NCBI GenBank assembly: GCA_020350845.1
Contig: CP070725.1
Coordinates: forward strand, 545,066 to 556,975
DNA from: Candidatus Bipolaricaulota bacterium
GTDB taxonomy: Bacteria > Bipolaricaulota > Bipolaricaulia > UBA7950 > UBA9294
Length of the DNA stretch: 11,910 nt
Reading direction: 5' to 3'
The translations under genes were made by a program, and so were the position numbers. A model generated the notes under the pieces. The model was given only the letters and a program-made list of their open reading frames with translations, was not told where the DNA came from and did no database searches. This document shows, in pieces, positions 1 to 4,837 of the stretch. The first letter of the stretch is position 1; every line of letters begins with the position of its first letter.

Positions 1-218
1 CCGAGGGCTGCGGAGGCGGCGTCAGGGAACTCGGTCATCACGCCGTCACCGTAGGTCTTCACGATTCGACCGCCTCGTGCGCCCACCTCGGCCGAGACGA
101 GCTCGGTGAAGCGGCGCGCAAGGCGCAGCGCCTGTCGGTCCCCAGCATGCGCGGTGTATGCCGTGAATCCGCGGATGTCTCCGAAGAGGACAGCAATCAC
201 AGCCTCGGTCTCAACCAC
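1..218 (-). CDS. class III adenylate/guanylate cyclase, N-terminal part (cut by window edge)
   Basis: Seventy-two codons of a class III nucleotide cyclase homology domain, which makes cyclic nucleotide from NTP using two metal ions. Seen: the first metal-binding segment FGDIRGFT (Asp14) and the second, KTYGDGVM (Asp58), at the usual spacing. Lys54 sits where adenylate cyclases place their adenine-contacting lysine, so an adenylate rather than guanylate cyclase is favoured, as inference. The GTG start is well fixed: AAGGAGG lies about 5 bases upstream. The protein therefore opens directly with the catalytic domain, with no N-terminal sensor or membrane segment. Any partner domain must lie C-terminal, beyond the window. 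It is downstream of the nuclease gene on the same strand but 261 bp away, with its own possible promoter, so probably not in that operon. The family is secure; the activity is not proven, because the transition-state Asn/Arg lie outside the window. Confidence 0.88.
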   Translation of the reverse strand, partial: MVETEAVIAVLFGDIRGFTAYTAHAGDRQALRLARRFTELVSAEVGARGGRIVKTYGDGVMTEFPDAASAAL

Positions 219-250
219 GAGAGCCTCCTTGGATTGGCCGTACTTCGGCG

Positions 251-270
251 GCCGACAGCGTGCCGTCGGC
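251..270 (-). other. hairpin in the cyclase mRNA leader
   Basis: GCCGAC (251-256) and GTCGGC (265-270) form a perfect 6-bp inverted repeat with an 8-base spacer, 33 bases upstream of the GTG start. A smaller repeat, CGGTT/AACCG, lies at 307-319. It would fold near the 5' end of the predicted transcript. No T-run follows, so an intrinsic terminator is unlikely. Role unknown. Confidence 0.35.
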
Positions 271-299
271 ATCGTAGCGGATCCCACCCGTCGCGCGAA
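271..299 (-). promoter_or_regulatory. possible promoter of the cyclase gene
   Basis: A TACGAT -10 box (271-276) is preceded at 17 bp by TTCGCG (294-299), a weak -35. The same TACGAT hexamer sits in the putative promoters of the HAD/nitroreductase operon and the phospholipase D gene, which is the main reason to believe it. The predicted start lies about 45 bases upstream of the cyclase GTG. Confidence 0.3.
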
Positions 300-355
300 A
301 CTCGGCCGGTTGGGAACCGTTACATGTTCCTCGGTGTAGGTGAGGTGTATCGCGG

Positions 356-372
356 GCTCGGAAATTCCGAGC
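356..372. repeat. 17-bp near-perfect palindrome between nuclease and cyclase genes
   Basis: GCTCGGAA, one central A, then TTCCGAGC: 8-bp arms with no real loop. That favours a protein-binding dyad over an RNA terminator hairpin, and no T-run follows on either strand. It lies about 110 bp past the nuclease stop and about 57 bp upstream of the possible cyclase -35. The rest of 219-479 holds only the shorter dyads at 251-270 and 307-319. Confidence 0.45.
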
Positions 373-479
373 TACGGCTGGAACGCCGCCTCGACGACAG
401 TGTGTCCGCGGGGGCTTCGAAGCACCGGTCGGGGCGGCGCCGCCTCGATGCGTCCCGCCTAGGGGTTCTCGTCCGACCG

Positions 480-1664
480 CTACCTGAGGCGGACGGTGGC
501 CCGCGGCTCGACGACCGCGTGCTCGCGGATGCGAGCGGCGAGGTCCTCCTCGACGGCTCCCGATGCGAGAAGGCTTCGCAGGCGTGCGAGACTGATGTCC
601 GTGACGCGATCCCAGAGGCCGGATCGGCGGATCTCCTCCTCCAACGCCTCGCGCTGTGTGTCGCCCTTGGCGGGAAATGCGAGTCGCGGTTCGCGATCGA
701 TCACGGCCTCGTACTGCGTGCCGACCACCGTGGCCAGTCCCGCGTCGGATGCAAACGTGACGAGTCTCTCCTCGACCTCCTCGATCTGGTGCTCGATCTC
801 CTTGCGCTGTTCGGAGAGGCCCTCTCGAAGGGCCACGAGGCGGTCCACGAGGACGACACCGGCATCGTCTCCCCGCTCTTCGGGAGGCCGCCCCTGAAGC
901 GCGCGTCGATGCGCCTTGGCGGGACATAGGCTGTAGTACTCACACCAGTCGCAGAGCGCGCTCTCCCGGGGGGCGAACCGTTGCTCGCTCTCGATGCGTC
1001 GCATCGCGGCGAGGAGTTCCTCGCGCAGCGCCTCGCGTTCGAGCGGCGTCCGCGTGGTCACCCGCTCCTCGTCGAACCGAAGGTAGTGCCAGACGAGACG
1101 AACCTCGCTCGCCTCCGGGAAGAGGTGCCGTGCCGCGAGATCGTAGATCCCCGCCTGACGATCGACCGCCGCCTGTTCCGGGTCGGCGAGTGTTCCTCCG
1201 GTCTTGTAATCGTGGACCTCGATGGTTCCGTCCGTCGCGCGCATCAGGCGGTCGATGAATCCGTTCAGCGTGTGCCCGTCGTCGAGGGCGAAGCGGAACG
1301 GCTTCTCGAGTCCGAGGACGATTCCCTCGTGGAACGGAGAGTGCCGATCGTAGTAGCGCTGCAGCAGGTCGCATCCGACTCCGTGGTAGCTCTCCGCGGT
1401 GAGCTCGGTCTTGACGATTCGCGTGTCCTCGCTCCACTCCTCCTCCCACCGCTTCTCGTATACGGAGAGCAGTTCCTTCGCGGACGGGGTCCTGCCGTGG
1501 AGGAGAAGGTCGTAGAGCCACTCGAGCGCATCGTGTACGCGGCTCCCGAGAAACGCCTCGATCGTCGGGCCGACGTCCACCTTGACCCGGTCGATGTAGC
1601 GAAAACGGTACTTCTGCGGGCAGATCTCGAAAGCCGACAGCCGGGAGTACGAGTAGGTCTTCAC
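480..1664 (-). CDS. stand-alone PD-(D/E)XK nuclease with Fe-S cluster (RecB/AddB/Cas4-like)
   Basis: A 394-residue protein of the PD-(D/E)XK superfamily, RecB-like branch, expected to cut DNA in repair or recombination. Seen in order: SRLSAFEICPQKYRFRY with Cys15; His44 in GSRVHDALEW; catalytic Asp138 in GFIDR; Asp152-Tyr-Lys154 in HDYKTG; the QAGIYDLAA helix (Gln170); and CDWCEYYSLCP, giving Cys238, Cys241 and Cys247. One early plus three late cysteines is the 4Fe-4S signature of AddB and Cas4. Residues 265-394 are a charged, partly coiled-coil tail I do not recognise. Start choice: GTG at 1664, with GGAG 9 bases upstream. An in-frame TTG at 1715 is rejected because it is part of a TTGACA -35 box. 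No helicase, Cas1 or Cas2 gene is nearby, so it is probably not CRISPR-linked. The nuclease fold is secure; the in vivo role is open. Confidence 0.88.
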   Translation of the reverse strand: MKTYSYSRLSAFEICPQKYRFRYIDRVKVDVGPTIEAFLGSRVHDALEWLYDLLLHGRTPSAKELLSVYEKRWEEEWSEDTRIVKTELTAESYHGVGCDLLQRYYDRHSPFHEGIVLGLEKPFRFALDDGHTLNGFIDRLMRATDGTIEVHDYKTGGTLADPEQAAVDRQAGIYDLAARHLFPEASEVRLVWHYLRFDEERVTTRTPLEREALREELLAAMRRIESEQRFAPRESALCDWCEYYSLCPAKAHRRALQGRPPEERGDDAGVVLVDRLVALREGLSEQRKEIEHQIEEVEERLVTFASDAGLATVVGTQYEAVIDREPRLAFPAKGDTQREALEEEIRRSGLWDRVTDISLARLRSLLASGAVEEDLAARIREHAVVEPRATVRLR

Positions 1665-1686
1665 GGAGGGACGCTCCTTCCCGGGC

Positions 1687-1715
1687 AGGCTAGGTACCGC
1701 TGCCGGTGATGTCAA
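1687..1715 (-). promoter_or_regulatory. promoter of the PD-(D/E)XK nuclease gene
   Basis: A perfect TTGACA (1710-1715), a 17-bp spacer and TAGCCT (1687-1692) read towards the nuclease gene. Transcription would start near 1680, just ahead of the AAGGAG ribosome site (1674-1679) and the GTG at 1664. This promoter is the main argument against the longer reading from TTG at 1715. Confidence 0.6.
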
Positions 1716-1802
1716 GGGCGGCGGCTGTGCGTCGTGCGCCTCGCTTCGATCGCTGCCGGCGTTTTGGTGCCCATGCTGCAGGCCTCACGGCGCCGCGGGG
1801 CG

Positions 1803-1955
1803 TTACTCGTCGGCGTCGTCCAATGCGTCGTCGATCTCGCTGATCGTGCGATCGATGTCGTCGCTGAGGTCCTCCAGGTCGCCCTGCAGGCGCTCCAGCT
1901 GCTCGATGAGCGGTCGCAGCTTCTCGATGAGATCCTTCTTCGACACGAAGGCCAT
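1803..1955 (-). CDS. small acidic coiled-coil protein (50 residues)
   Basis: A 50-residue protein I do not recognise. It begins MAFVSKKDLIEKL and continues as one predicted helix with leucine/isoleucine at heptad-like spacing (Leu9, Leu13, Leu16, Ile17, Leu20, Leu23, Leu27, Leu30, Ile34, Ile38, Ile41, Leu45). The N-terminal quarter is lysine-rich and the C-terminal half strongly acidic, ending DDALDDADE. There is no cysteine, membrane segment or signal peptide. The start is well supported by GGAGG 6 bases before the ATG, and a promoter with a near-consensus TAGAAT lies about 30 bases further up. It is followed after 87 bp by the nuclease promoter, so it is probably monocistronic. Charge asymmetry and heptads suggest a self-associating helix or a small partner of a larger protein; this is inference. 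Real gene: likely. Function: unknown. Confidence 0.75.
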   Translation of the reverse strand: MAFVSKKDLIEKLRPLIEQLERLQGDLEDLSDDIDRTISEIDDALDDADE

Positions 1956-1987
1956 CGGCTCCCTCCTTCCACGGGTCGTGCTTCGAG

Positions 1988-2015
1988 ATTCTAGCCTTGC
2001 CCGGAGGGCGGACAA
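1988..2015 (-). promoter_or_regulatory. promoter of the small coiled-coil gene
   Basis: TTGTCC (2010-2015), a 16-bp spacer, then TAGAAT (1988-1993), five of six matches to TATAAT. The predicted RNA begins about 30 bases before the ATG at 1955 and includes AAGGAGG. The facing gene at 2064 starts within 50 bp of this -35 box. Confidence 0.55.
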
Positions 2016-2025
2016 GCGGCGGGCG

Positions 2026-2054
2026 CTGCACGAAGCCCCCCGCGAGGGTAGAGT
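2026..2054 (+). promoter_or_regulatory. possible promoter of the 152-residue protein gene
   Basis: CTGCAC (2026-2031), a 17-bp spacer and TAGAGT (2049-2054). Transcription would start near 2061, only a few bases before the GTG at 2064. No good ribosome-binding site lies in between, so a leaderless or nearly leaderless mRNA is possible. The -35 match is weak. Confidence 0.3.
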
Positions 2055-2063
2055 GCTCCCACG

Positions 2064-2522
2064 GTGACGACCGATCGCTGCCCGGAGGATCACGCGTGGA
2101 TCGACGCCTCCCGCTTCGTGCGGTTCGCGGGTGAGGACCTGGAGCTGTGGAGCGAGGTCGAAGGGGCATCCGTCATCCCGCGGGACGCGCGACGAGGTAC
2201 GGGATCGATCGAGACCGTCCGCTGGGGAGCCCTCGGACGACAAGATCCTCCGCGGGTCCTTCTCCGTATCGTCTACTCGGGCGGGCTCGTATCGACCGTC
2301 GCCGCGAGCCGACTGGCGACGATCGCCACGAGGCTCAGTGTGCGCACACGGCTTGCGACACTCCTCGACGCGCCATCGGGCGGCGGAGACCCGATGGAAG
2401 CCGAGCGACGGCTTCATGCCTACGCGCACGAAGTCCGTACGACGCGCGCGGCGGCGCGTGCGGCGCGCGCTCGGCGAATGCAAGAGACGCGGCGCCGTCG
2501 GAAGGCGACCGACAGGCACTGA
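2064..2522 (+). CDS. hypothetical protein with basic C-terminal tail (152 residues)
   Basis: I do not recognise this protein. The first two thirds look like a folded domain. Residues 10-70 hold aromatic and acidic patches (FVRFAGEDLELWSEVEG), then VLLRIVYSGGLVSTV and a helix-like ATIATRLSVRTRLATLL to about residue 101. A glycine/proline break at 104-110 leads to an arginine- and alanine-rich tail (112-152) that could bind nucleic acid. Codon third positions are mostly G/C in this frame, which supports coding over the overlapping frames. The GTG start has no clear ribosome site; GAGGG lies about 16 bases upstream. It diverges from the small coiled-coil gene with 108 bp between them and is followed by the ribbon-helix-helix gene. 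It could be a small nucleoid- or RNA-associated protein, as inference. The frame is fairly secure; start and function are uncertain. Confidence 0.6.
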   Translation: MTTDRCPEDHAWIDASRFVRFAGEDLELWSEVEGASVIPRDARRGTGSIETVRWGALGRQDPPRVLLRIVYSGGLVSTVAASRLATIATRLSVRTRLATLLDAPSGGGDPMEAERRLHAYAHEVRTTRAAARAARARRMQETRRRRKATDRH

Positions 2523-2526
2523 CCCC

Positions 2527-2540
2527 AGGGCGGCTGCCCT
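2527..2540 (+). terminator. short stem-loop after the hypothetical gene
   Basis: AGGGC and GCCCT close a GGCT loop, five bases past the TGA stop. The stem is GC-rich but only 5 bp with no T-run, so it is at best a weak terminator. The following 2541-2622 shows nothing else I can name. Confidence 0.3.
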
Positions 2541-2622
2541 CCGCTTGCCCTCGCGTCGTGACCGAGAACGGGGGATTCACCGTCCAACAAGCCCTCGCGA
2601 AATCGGAAGAAGCATGCAACAC

Positions 2623-2651
2623 TACACTTCCATGGGTTCACGGTGTATACT
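2623..2651 (+). promoter_or_regulatory. promoter of the ribbon-helix-helix gene
   Basis: TATACT (2646-2651), five of six to consensus, with TACACT (2623-2628) 17 bp upstream as a poor -35. The predicted start falls near 2658, in or next to the GGAGG at 2654-2658. That would spoil this GGAGG as a ribosome site and favours translation from the downstream ATG at 2696. Confidence 0.4.
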
Positions 2652-2672
2652 CTGGAGGTTCCGTAGAAGTGT
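2624..2672. repeat. spaced inverted repeat around the regulator promoter (candidate operator)
   Basis: ACACTTC (2624-2630) and its exact complement GAAGTGT (2666-2672) flank the -10 box, with centres 42 bp apart, about four helical turns. Ribbon-helix-helix proteins usually repress their own promoters by binding repeated short half-sites, so an autoregulatory operator pair is a fair inference. Confidence 0.4.
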
Positions 2673-2695
2673 GGGGCATGACGGGGGTGATGCAC

Positions 2696-2866
2696 ATGCC
2701 CGCGAAGGACACGGTCAAGACCCTGTCCATCTACATCCCGAAGTCGAAGATGGATCGCCGCCCGGTGGCGCGCCTGGAGCGATTGAGCAAGAAGCGTGAT
2801 CGCTCGATCAACTACCTCGTCGTCGAGGCGATCCTCGAGTATCTCGACCGACACGAGAAGGTGTAG
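2696..2866 (+). CDS. orphan ribbon-helix-helix (CopG/MetJ/Arc-type) DNA-binding protein
   Basis: A 56-residue protein with the ribbon-helix-helix layout: a strand with alternating residues, KTLSIYIPKSK (8-18), which dimerises and inserts in the DNA major groove; helix A (22-37, RPVARLERLSKKRDRS); and helix B beginning INYLVVEAILEYLDRH (39-54). The family acts as dimers on operator DNA, as plain repressors or as antitoxins. No toxin-like gene (ParE, RelE, PIN) follows: 376 bp of non-coding DNA comes next, so I read it as a stand-alone regulator. Start choice: ATG at 2696 with GGGGGTGAT ending 4 bases upstream. In-frame alternatives are ATG 2690, ATG 2678 and GTG 2669, the last with GGAGG 10 bases upstream, adding up to 9 residues. 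The fold call is strong. Its targets are unknown apart from a possible operator at its own promoter. Confidence 0.85.
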   Translation: MPAKDTVKTLSIYIPKSKMDRRPVARLERLSKKRDRSINYLVVEAILEYLDRHEKV

Positions 2867-2872
2867 CGACTC

Positions 2873-2895
2873 CTCCGCGCGGAACCGACGCGGAG
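2873..2895 (+). terminator. stem-loop just after the ribbon-helix-helix gene
   Basis: CTCCGCG (2873-2879) pairs perfectly with CGCGGAG (2889-2895) around a 9-base loop, starting six bases past the stop codon. Position and strength suit a terminator, but no T-run follows. Confidence 0.45.
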
Positions 2896-3002
2896 CTCCG
2901 TGGCTTCTCATTGCCGGTTCCGTTCCTACGGCTCTTCCCTCTCGCGCCCAGCCTGTTCGCCTGCCTTCGCGCGCACGCCGCGCCGTCGGCGGGGAGAAGG
3001 AC

Positions 3003-3051
3003 GGGGACCGGTAGGAGAACCGATCCCCGGCTGCAAGGGGAGAACGCAGCC
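3003..3051 (+). ncRNA. two abutting hairpins with GGAGAAC in each loop (candidate small RNA)
   Basis: Hairpin 1 (3003-3028): GGGGA pairs with TCCCC and, after one C/A mismatch, CGGT pairs with ACCG, leaving an AGGAGA loop. Hairpin 2 (3029-3051) follows with no gap: GGCTGC pairs with GCAGCC around an 11-base loop. The heptamer GGAGAAC occurs at 3014-3020 and 3039-3045. An alternative pairing of hairpin 2 is AAGGGG (3035-3040) with CCCCTT (3050-3055). GGA exposed in hairpin loops is the known pattern of CsrA/RsmA-binding RNAs; calling this one is inference. I found no convincing promoter or T-rich end. Confidence 0.3.
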
Positions 3052-3126
3052 CCTTCGCTACGCGCCTCGGGGCCTGACCATGCCCCACCGGGCACGAGCT
3101 CTTGATCGAAGGTCGAGCCGCGACGC

Positions 3127-3152
3127 GGTCGATCGTCACGGACCGATCGACC
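3127..3152. terminator. 9-bp-arm stem-loop, possible bidirectional terminator
   Basis: GGTCGATCG (3127-3135) and CGATCGACC (3144-3152) are exact complements around 8 bases. This is the longest perfect stem in the gap. It lies about 90 bases past the nitroreductase stop in that gene's direction. No T-run is present, so factor-assisted termination or an operator role are alternatives. Confidence 0.4.
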
Positions 3153-3193
3153 CAACGTAGTCCCCGGTTGTGGGCGAGTTGTGAAGAAACCCC

Positions 3194-3223
3194 GAAGGAG
3201 ACGTGAAGGAGACGTGGAGACGT
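3194..3223 (+). repeat. 11-bp tandem repeat, about 2.7 copies
   Basis: GAAGGAGACGT is repeated exactly at 3194-3204 and 3205-3215, followed by the last eight bases, GGAGACGT (3216-3223). Because ACGT is self-complementary, adjacent units can pair as small stems exposing GAAGGAG or GGAG loops, for example GACGT-GGAG-ACGTC at 3211-3224. Confidence 0.6.
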
Positions 3224-3242
3224 CCTTGCGCTGGAGCGTTCG

Positions 3243-3995
3243 TCAGAGGTCGCGAGGTCGCTTCCCGACCGCGGCGGCGTAGATCGCGAATTCCTCTTCC
3301 CCGTCCACGCCGAGAGCCTCGTTCAAGGCTTCGTCCGAGAAGGCGCCGATGGCGCACGCCCCCGCCCCGATCGACTCCGCCGCAAGGTAGAGGTTCTGAC
3401 AGGCGTGTCCCGCATCGAGGAAGAGATAACGGTAGGCGCGCTCGCTGTAGCGCCACGCAGAACGGTAGGGGACGGCGGTCCAGAGAAAGGTCGCCGCGCT
3501 CGCAGGGACGATCGCTTGGCCGAGGCACGCAGCGGCGACCTCTCGAATCGCATCGGCGCCTCCGACGGCGGCGCCCAGCGCGTGGTCGAGCGGGAGGTAG
3601 GGATAGAGACCGGGAGGAAGCTCGCAAACCCGGTGGGCGAGCACGAACGTCTCCAGGGGATGCCGTGCCCCGGCGGAGGGAACGGTCCGCAGCGTCGCCT
3701 TCCCCGGAATCTCGCCGCGAAGCCCTTGCGTGGCCCACAGCAGATAGGAGAGCTCCTCGAGGGAGAGCGGCTCGGGGGAGTAGTCGCGGAGGCTCTCACG
3801 GCGTGTGATCGCGGCAGTGACAGTGAGCTCCGCTTGCGGGACGGCGCGTGGATCGGGAAGGGTGATCGCCTCTCCAGGAGCGGCCGAGCGCTGCCGGAAG
3901 AGCGGCGGCTGGGGTACCCCCGCCGCCTGATCCGACGGCGTGAGCCGATCGTAGCAGGTGTCGCGCACGAATCGCCTGCCGGCGTGGGACATCAT
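3243..3995 (-). CDS. SagB/ThcOx-type nitroreductase-family dehydrogenase
   Basis: A 250-residue FMN-dependent oxidoreductase of the nitroreductase superfamily, SagB/ThcOx branch. Seen: the FMN phosphate-binding start RRESLRDYSPEPLSLEEL (65-82); PSAGARHP (106-113); GLYPYLPLDHAL (129-140); and the long C-terminal block running YRYLFLDAGHACQNLYLAA (188-206) then GACAIGAF (212-219), ending EEEFAIYAAAVGK. Known members oxidise azolines to azoles in thiazole/oxazole-modified peptides, but many are free-standing with unknown substrates. No YcaO cyclodehydratase or precursor peptide lies in this window, so a peptide-maturation role is not supported. Residues 1-55 are an extension leading into the domain. 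It overlaps the HAD stop by ATGA, so the two are translationally coupled. ATG at 3995 and ATG at 3992 both follow GGAGG, at 4 and 7 bases, so either may be used. Family secure, substrate unknown. Confidence 0.87.
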   Translation of the reverse strand: MMSHAGRRFVRDTCYDRLTPSDQAAGVPQPPLFRQRSAAPGEAITLPDPRAVPQAELTVTAAITRRESLRDYSPEPLSLEELSYLLWATQGLRGEIPGKATLRTVPSAGARHPLETFVLAHRVCELPPGLYPYLPLDHALGAAVGGADAIREVAAACLGQAIVPASAATFLWTAVPYRSAWRYSERAYRYLFLDAGHACQNLYLAAESIGAGACAIGAFSDEALNEALGVDGEEEFAIYAAAVGKRPRDL

Positions 3996-4720
3996 CGATC
4001 CTCCTCGGCTCGGCGTCGCGCTGGCTTCGCCTGCGGACGCGCGTCGACGCGCCGCGGCGTCCGCCGCTCGACGAGCGAAGCGATCGCCGATACGTCGAGG
4101 CCTTCGAGCGTGTCAACGCGCAGCGCGGCGTCGGGGAAGGCCAGGGTACGGGTCAACCGATTGGGGACCGCGACGCAGGCGATGCCCGCAGCGGTTGCCG
4201 CGTCGACTCCGTGGTGCGAGTCTTCGAAGGCGACCGCCTCCGCTGCTGTCACGCCGAGCTCGCGGAGCGCGAGATCGTAGACGTCCGGGGCGGGCTTGGC
4301 AGCGACCTCGCTCGATGCGCAGGAGATCACGGCGAACGCCTCGTGGAGCCCGAGGCGACGCAGATGGCCTGCGACCCACGGGTGATCGGAGCTGGACGCG
4401 ACGGCGAGGGCGAGCCCTGCGGCGCACGCCTCGCCGATGAGGTCGACGACCCCGGGACAGGCGCTCAGCTCGGCGATCCTGCGGTTCTCGCGTCGCTCGT
4501 GGTCGCGGAGGATCCGCCCGCGGTCCAACGGACGTCCCGCGCAGGACTGGAGGATCTCCGTCGGATCGTGATCGCCGGGCGCGCGGCCGATGACCCGGAT
4601 CCACTCCGCAAGCGGCAGCTCGCAGCCATGCTCGGCGAAGATCTCCCGCCACGCCTCGTAGCGCGGCGTCTCCGTATCCAGGATCAGGCCATCGAAGTCG
4701 AACACCAGTGCGCGCAGCAT
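3992..4720 (-). CDS. HAD-superfamily hydrolase (phosphoglucomutase/phosphatase type)
   Basis: A 242-residue haloacid dehalogenase-fold enzyme with a helical cap (subfamily IA), expected to remove or move a phosphate on a small metabolite. Seen: motif I FDFDGLILDTE (nucleophile Asp8, acid/base Asp10); the cap between about 15 and 85; motif II ASSSD (109-112); motif III Lys142 in AAKPAPDVY; and motif IV EDSHHG (Glu166, Asp167). KPAPDVY and EDSHHG are typical of the beta-phosphoglucomutase/GS1-like group. Start is ATG at 4720, with GAGGAG 4 bases upstream; an in-frame TTG at 4732 overlaps that site and is rejected. The C-terminal 25 residues are arginine-rich and may be unstructured. It is first gene of an operon with the nitroreductase, under a promoter with two identical dyads. 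The fold is secure; the substrate cannot be read from sequence. Confidence 0.9.
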   Translation of the reverse strand: MLRALVFDFDGLILDTETPRYEAWREIFAEHGCELPLAEWIRVIGRAPGDHDPTEILQSCAGRPLDRGRILRDHERRENRRIAELSACPGVVDLIGEACAAGLALAVASSSDHPWVAGHLRRLGLHEAFAVISCASSEVAAKPAPDVYDLALRELGVTAAEAVAFEDSHHGVDAATAAGIACVAVPNRLTRTLAFPDAALRVDTLEGLDVSAIASLVERRTPRRVDARPQAKPARRRAEEDR

Positions 4721-4747
4721 GACGCTCCTCAAGCAAGGTGAGAGGCG

Positions 4748-4776
4748 ATCGTACGGAAGCCCGTGCCCCGCGGCAA
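4748..4776 (-). promoter_or_regulatory. promoter of the HAD-nitroreductase operon
   Basis: TTGCCG (4771-4776), a 17-bp spacer, TACGAT (4748-4753). The RNA would start near 4741, about 20 bases before the ATG, with GAGGAG in the leader. Two copies of a 12-bp dyad flank the -35 box. Confidence 0.5.
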
Positions 4777-4788
4777 ACGGAAGCCCGT
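4753..4788. repeat. two identical 12-bp dyads (candidate operators)
   Basis: ACGGAAGCCCGT occurs exactly at 4753-4764 and 4777-4788, 24 bp apart start to start. Each copy is itself a dyad, ACGG-N4-CCGT. The first lies in the spacer of the HAD promoter, sharing one base with the -10 box. The second abuts the -35 box. Such placement suits a repressor of the HAD-nitroreductase operon. The second copy overlaps a further stem, AGCCCG/CGGGCT (4782-4799), between the two divergent promoters. The binding protein is unknown. Confidence 0.6.
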
Positions 4789-4805
4789 CTTGGCGGGCTC
4801 GTGCG

Positions 4806-4834
4806 TTGCGTCATCTGCTGCGAGACGATAGGAT
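4806..4834 (+). promoter_or_regulatory. possible promoter of the NfeD operon
   Basis: TTGCGT (4806-4811), 17 bp, TAGGAT (4829-4834). The -10 box ends three bases before the first ATG, so transcription would begin near the second ATG (4841). That predicts a leaderless mRNA; alternatively AGGA at 4830-4833 acts as a weak ribosome site for a transcript starting further up. Confidence 0.35.
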
Positions 4835-4837
4835 GCG

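Larger units (their letters stand above)
2867..3242. other. 376-bp non-coding gap between convergent genes
   Basis: I see no credible gene here. It contains, in order: the stem at 2873-2895; a plain stretch to about 2990; two abutting hairpins (3003-3051); a GGGGC/GCCCC stem (3067-3084); a 9-bp-arm stem (3127-3152); and a tandem 11-mer (3194-3223). Four or more independent stems is unusual for a simple double terminator. Confidence 0.6.

Noticed and set aside
480..1664. Cas4 in a CRISPR adaptation module
   Set aside because: There is no Cas1, Cas2 or repeat-spacer array in the window, and the protein is about twice the usual Cas4 length.
1665..1715. Longer nuclease reading from TTG at 1715
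   Set aside because: That TTG is part of a perfect TTGACA -35 box with a -10 box 17 bp on, and the GTG at 1664 has its own ribosome site. The extra 17 residues are not part of the domain.
1956..2519. Upstream extension of the 50-residue coiled-coil gene to a 238-residue protein
   Set aside because: The extension is low-complexity arginine/proline text antisense to the 152-residue gene. GGAGG before the ATG at 1955 and a promoter at 1988-2015 fix the short form.
2147..2668. Long N-terminal extension of the ribbon-helix-helix protein
   Set aside because: It overlaps the better-coded 152-residue gene in another frame, is arginine-rich shadow text, and crosses the TATACT promoter of the short gene.
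2696..3242. Toxin-antitoxin pair based on the ribbon-helix-helix protein
   Set aside because: No toxin-like gene follows or precedes it; the next 376 bp are non-coding.
3243..4720. Thiazole/oxazole-modified peptide cluster
   Set aside because: Only the SagB-type dehydrogenase is present, with no YcaO protein, precursor peptide or transporter, and it pairs with a HAD enzyme.
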